The notes under the pieces were generated by a model. That model saw only the letters and a list, made by a program, of their open reading frames with translations, had not been told where the DNA came from and ran no database searches. This document shows, piece after piece, positions 61,980-64,000 of a DNA stretch of 64,000 bases. Position numbers and translations under genes: made by a program. Source of the DNA: Microcebus murinus (Eukaryota > Chordata > Mammalia > Primates > Cheirogaleidae); the NCBI RefSeq assembly GCF_040939455.1, contig NC_134106.1, positions 87,303,001 through 87,367,000 on the forward strand. The letters run 5' to 3'. Position 1 is the first letter of the stretch; every line of letters starts with the position of its first letter.

Positions 61980-62900
61980 GTGAGGTTTCTTACCATTTCG
62001 CTTTTACGATAGAGTCTTAGTTTTACTCTAGGAGAGCCCCACAGGATGTGGATTAGATAGGCCTGGGTCACCATGGGTCTACCTTTGGCCCCCACATGCA
62101 TGGTTCTCAGATCTCGGTTGTTGAATCTTCTGTGCTGTGGACTGATTGGGCTGTGAATGCCTGAGGTTGGGGGCCTGGCAAGTCAATGCTGTGTGCACAG
62201 CTGAACCCCTGGTAGATACCAGGTCTGACAAAGGAAGCATTTCCTCCTCTTTGCTGTGATGTGCTTAAGTGGGGCTCCAGTTTCCTGCAGGCTGACCCAG
62301 GTTTGTTCTCTCTGGAACATCCCTGACTGACTTGCTGTGGAGAGAGTTGATGGTGAATGGAAGGATTGGCCCCGCTAGGAAACCCCCCTCCTTGACACTC
62401 CATTGTGAGGAATCATGGTATATAGCTTTCTACCTTTCTAAAATCACAGGACATGTGCCTGTGACAGATACCACACACGATTCTAACTTGTGACTGGGTG
62501 GTTTCCATGTGTGCTGCCTTCTGTAAAGTCAACAGATTCTTTTTTGAAACTGTTCTATCTGAACATCTTAATCCCTGAGTCCTATTGGAATATTTGCCTA
62601 GAGAGGAAAACAGACCATGTGTCACATCCTGTTCCTGTGAGCTGTCTAGCATGCTTCAAGAGCAACGCGATCAAGAATTCAATATGGGATATACCTGGTC
62701 TCTTGTCACAAAAGGGAGTTATGAAGTTCTAAATTTCAAATTCTGGATCTAACTCTGCATTCCAATTAATAAGGGTAGTAGATCATATTGATGACAGTTG
62801 TCCAAATACAGAAAATAACTGCTATATTACTTCCTGCCATTCTTCCTGATTTCAGGGGTCAGACATGCTACATATTGCAACAAAGAGGTCCCATCCCTTG
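61980..62900. repeat. Duplicated 2.03-kb unit, second copy (partial)
   Basis: Continues the pairing described for 59930-61970, through GAGAGTTGATGGTGAATGGA near 62341 (counterpart GAGATGGTGAATCGAGG near 60309) and the ATCTGAACATCTTAATCC block. It fades before the L1 at 63140. Confidence 0.65.
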
Positions 62901-63139
62901 GGCTGATATAACTCTCAGATAAGCTGTACACAGAGGAGCCCACATTTGAACCTCATGTCCTATCTTTTTCGGTGGTGCACATTAGGCACCAAAATGAGAA
63001 TATGAGTGGCTGAAACACACCAGACCCTTCCTCATTTTTGCCTTTTCATTTTCCTGATACTTCTAGGTACTAGGAAGTTGCTCCTTCTGATATTGAGCCA
63101 CCCTTATTCTATTATCTCATATTTTGAAGAGCACTGTAT

Positions 63140-64000
63140 TCTTACTTTTTTGGCATATTATGGGGGTACAAATTAAGGTTTCAAAAAATGCCCTTTCCCC
63201 CCTCACCCCATAGGTCTGAGTTTCCAGCATGACCATCCCCTGATGGTACACATCTCACTCACTATGTATATAGCGACTATCCTCCCCCCTCCCACCTGCC
63301 CAATACTGAATTACTGTAGTACCTATGTGTCCATTTATGTGCTGTTCAGTTAATACCAATTTGCTGGTGAGTATATGTGGTGCTTGTTTTTCCATTCCTG
63401 GGATATTTCACTTAGGAGTATGGGTTCCAGCTCTAACCAGGAAGATATAAGATGTGCTACATCACCATTGTTTCATAGAGCTGAATAGTACTCCATGGTA
63501 TACATATACCACATTATATTAATCCATTCTTGGATTGATGGGCACTTGGGCTATTTCCACTGCCTTGCAATTATGAATTGTGCTGCTATAAACATCCGGG
63601 TGCAGGTGTCTTTTTCTTTTTGTAGAGTGTCGTTGGATCTTTTGGGTAGATGTCCAGTAATGGGATTGCTGGATCAAATGGTAGATTCACTTGTATCGCT
63701 TTAAGATATCTCCATATTGCTTTCCACAGAAGTTGAACTAGTTTGCAGTCCCACCAGTAGTGTAGGAGTGTTCCTCTCTCTCCAAACAAATGCTGGTGTG
63801 GATGCGGACACTTTTCAATAAAGGCCATTCTCACTGGTGTTCAGTGATATCTCATTGTGGTTTTGATTTGCATTTCCCTGATGAGACATGTTGAGCATTT
63901 TTTCATGTTGATTCTTCTGTCACCTTTAAAAAGTTTCTGTTCAAGTCCTTTGGCCACTTTTTATAATAGGGTTATTTGTTTTTTTCTTGCTGATTTTCGT
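63140..64000 (-). mobile_element. L1 LINE 3' end (ORF2 C-terminus and 3'UTR), continues past the window
   Basis: The 3' terminus is near 63140, with 3'UTR to about 63490 in the form I associate with strepsirrhine L1s, including CTCACCCCATAGGTC and GACCATCCCCTGATGG blocks. ORF2 C-terminal sequence follows. The minus frame 63834-63586 carries GTLLHYWWDCKLVQLLW and FDPAIPLLDIYPKD, the end of the L1 reverse-transcriptase protein. Sequence matching further upstream ORF2 runs to the window edge. The 3'-most residues are in a different frame, so the copy is broken. Confidence 0.95.

Larger units (their letters stand above)
28200..62900. repeat. Anciently duplicated region, at least six segment types in 2-6 copies
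   Basis: Several distinct segments recur in the same orientation and partly in the same order. Segment H is at 30720-30950, 41215-41480 and 52285-52560. Segment B (exon-like) is near 28460, 31985, 42250, 53300, 59940 and 61975. Segment G is at 40230-40640, 47960-48400 and 53500-53930. Segments D/E are at 32270-32650, 43060-43400, 60250-60620 and 62270-62680. Segment J is at 33170-33520 and 54300-54640. Segment K is at 37350-37560 and 57990-58130. Spacings of about 10.5, 11.07, 21.1 and 2.03 kb indicate repeated tandem duplication followed by drift and insertion. By eye the H copies at 41.2 and 52.3 kb are the most alike. It is not a repeat family I recognise. Intervening stretches up to 63 kb not listed separately contain nothing I can assign. 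Confidence 0.7.

Noticed and set aside
1..64000. CRISPR arrays, operons or bacterial-type genes
   Set aside because: There are no regularly spaced identical repeats and no long tightly packed frames; the content is mammalian.

Overview
The window looks like primate nuclear DNA, most likely from a strepsirrhine (lemur, loris or galago). The evidence is a 7SL-derived dimeric Alu of the old J type at about 31.1 kb, L1 ORF1, 5'UTR and 3'UTR sequence of a type I associate with strepsirrhine L1s, MaLR/ERVL relics, and no bacterial-type gene organisation. No intact protein-coding gene is supported. Reading frames are short, and those I can assign lie in transposons or in dead copies of genes.

Left part (0-12 kb): nested retroviral fossils, all on the minus strand. 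An MLT1 LTR (268-575) is followed by an ERV-L pol relic. The relic is split into 2150-3279 (integrase and dUTPase side) and 10611 onward (RNase H and RT side) by a complete ERV2 (betaretrovirus-like) provirus at 3286-10604. That provirus has both LTRs, a perfect 6-bp target duplication, a primer-binding site resembling tRNA-Trp, and decayed gag, pro, pol and env.

Middle-left (12-26 kb): mostly unrecognised sequence. It contains a CENPE retrocopy fragment (about 16.3-16.9 kb), an MLT1 LTR with a 203-bp non-autonomous hAT element inside it (20.2-20.8 kb), a HAL1/L1M ORF1 relic (22.9-23.9 kb) and a near full-length SDCBP (syntenin-1) processed pseudogene with a lost start codon (24.1-25.9 kb).

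Right part (28-63 kb): an anciently duplicated region that matches no common repeat family I can recall. Several distinct segments recur two to six times, at spacings of about 2, 8, 10.5, 11 and 21 kb. One recurring segment is short and exon-like: an acceptor, 27-59 nt, then a conserved CCAG|GTRAGG donor, intact at 28.4, 42.2, 53.3 and 61.9 kb and degenerate at 32.0 and 59.9 kb. The whole resembles a tandemly amplified non-coding host transcript, but I found no box C/D or other small RNA to explain it. Later insertions are one Alu, two L1 copies that keep their 5' ends but lose their 3' ends (34.7-36.9 and 49.1-51.3 kb), a YBX1 3' retrocopy (38.0-38.6 kb) and an L1 3' end running off the right edge. 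Repeat boundaries outside the provirus and the hAT element are estimates by eye.
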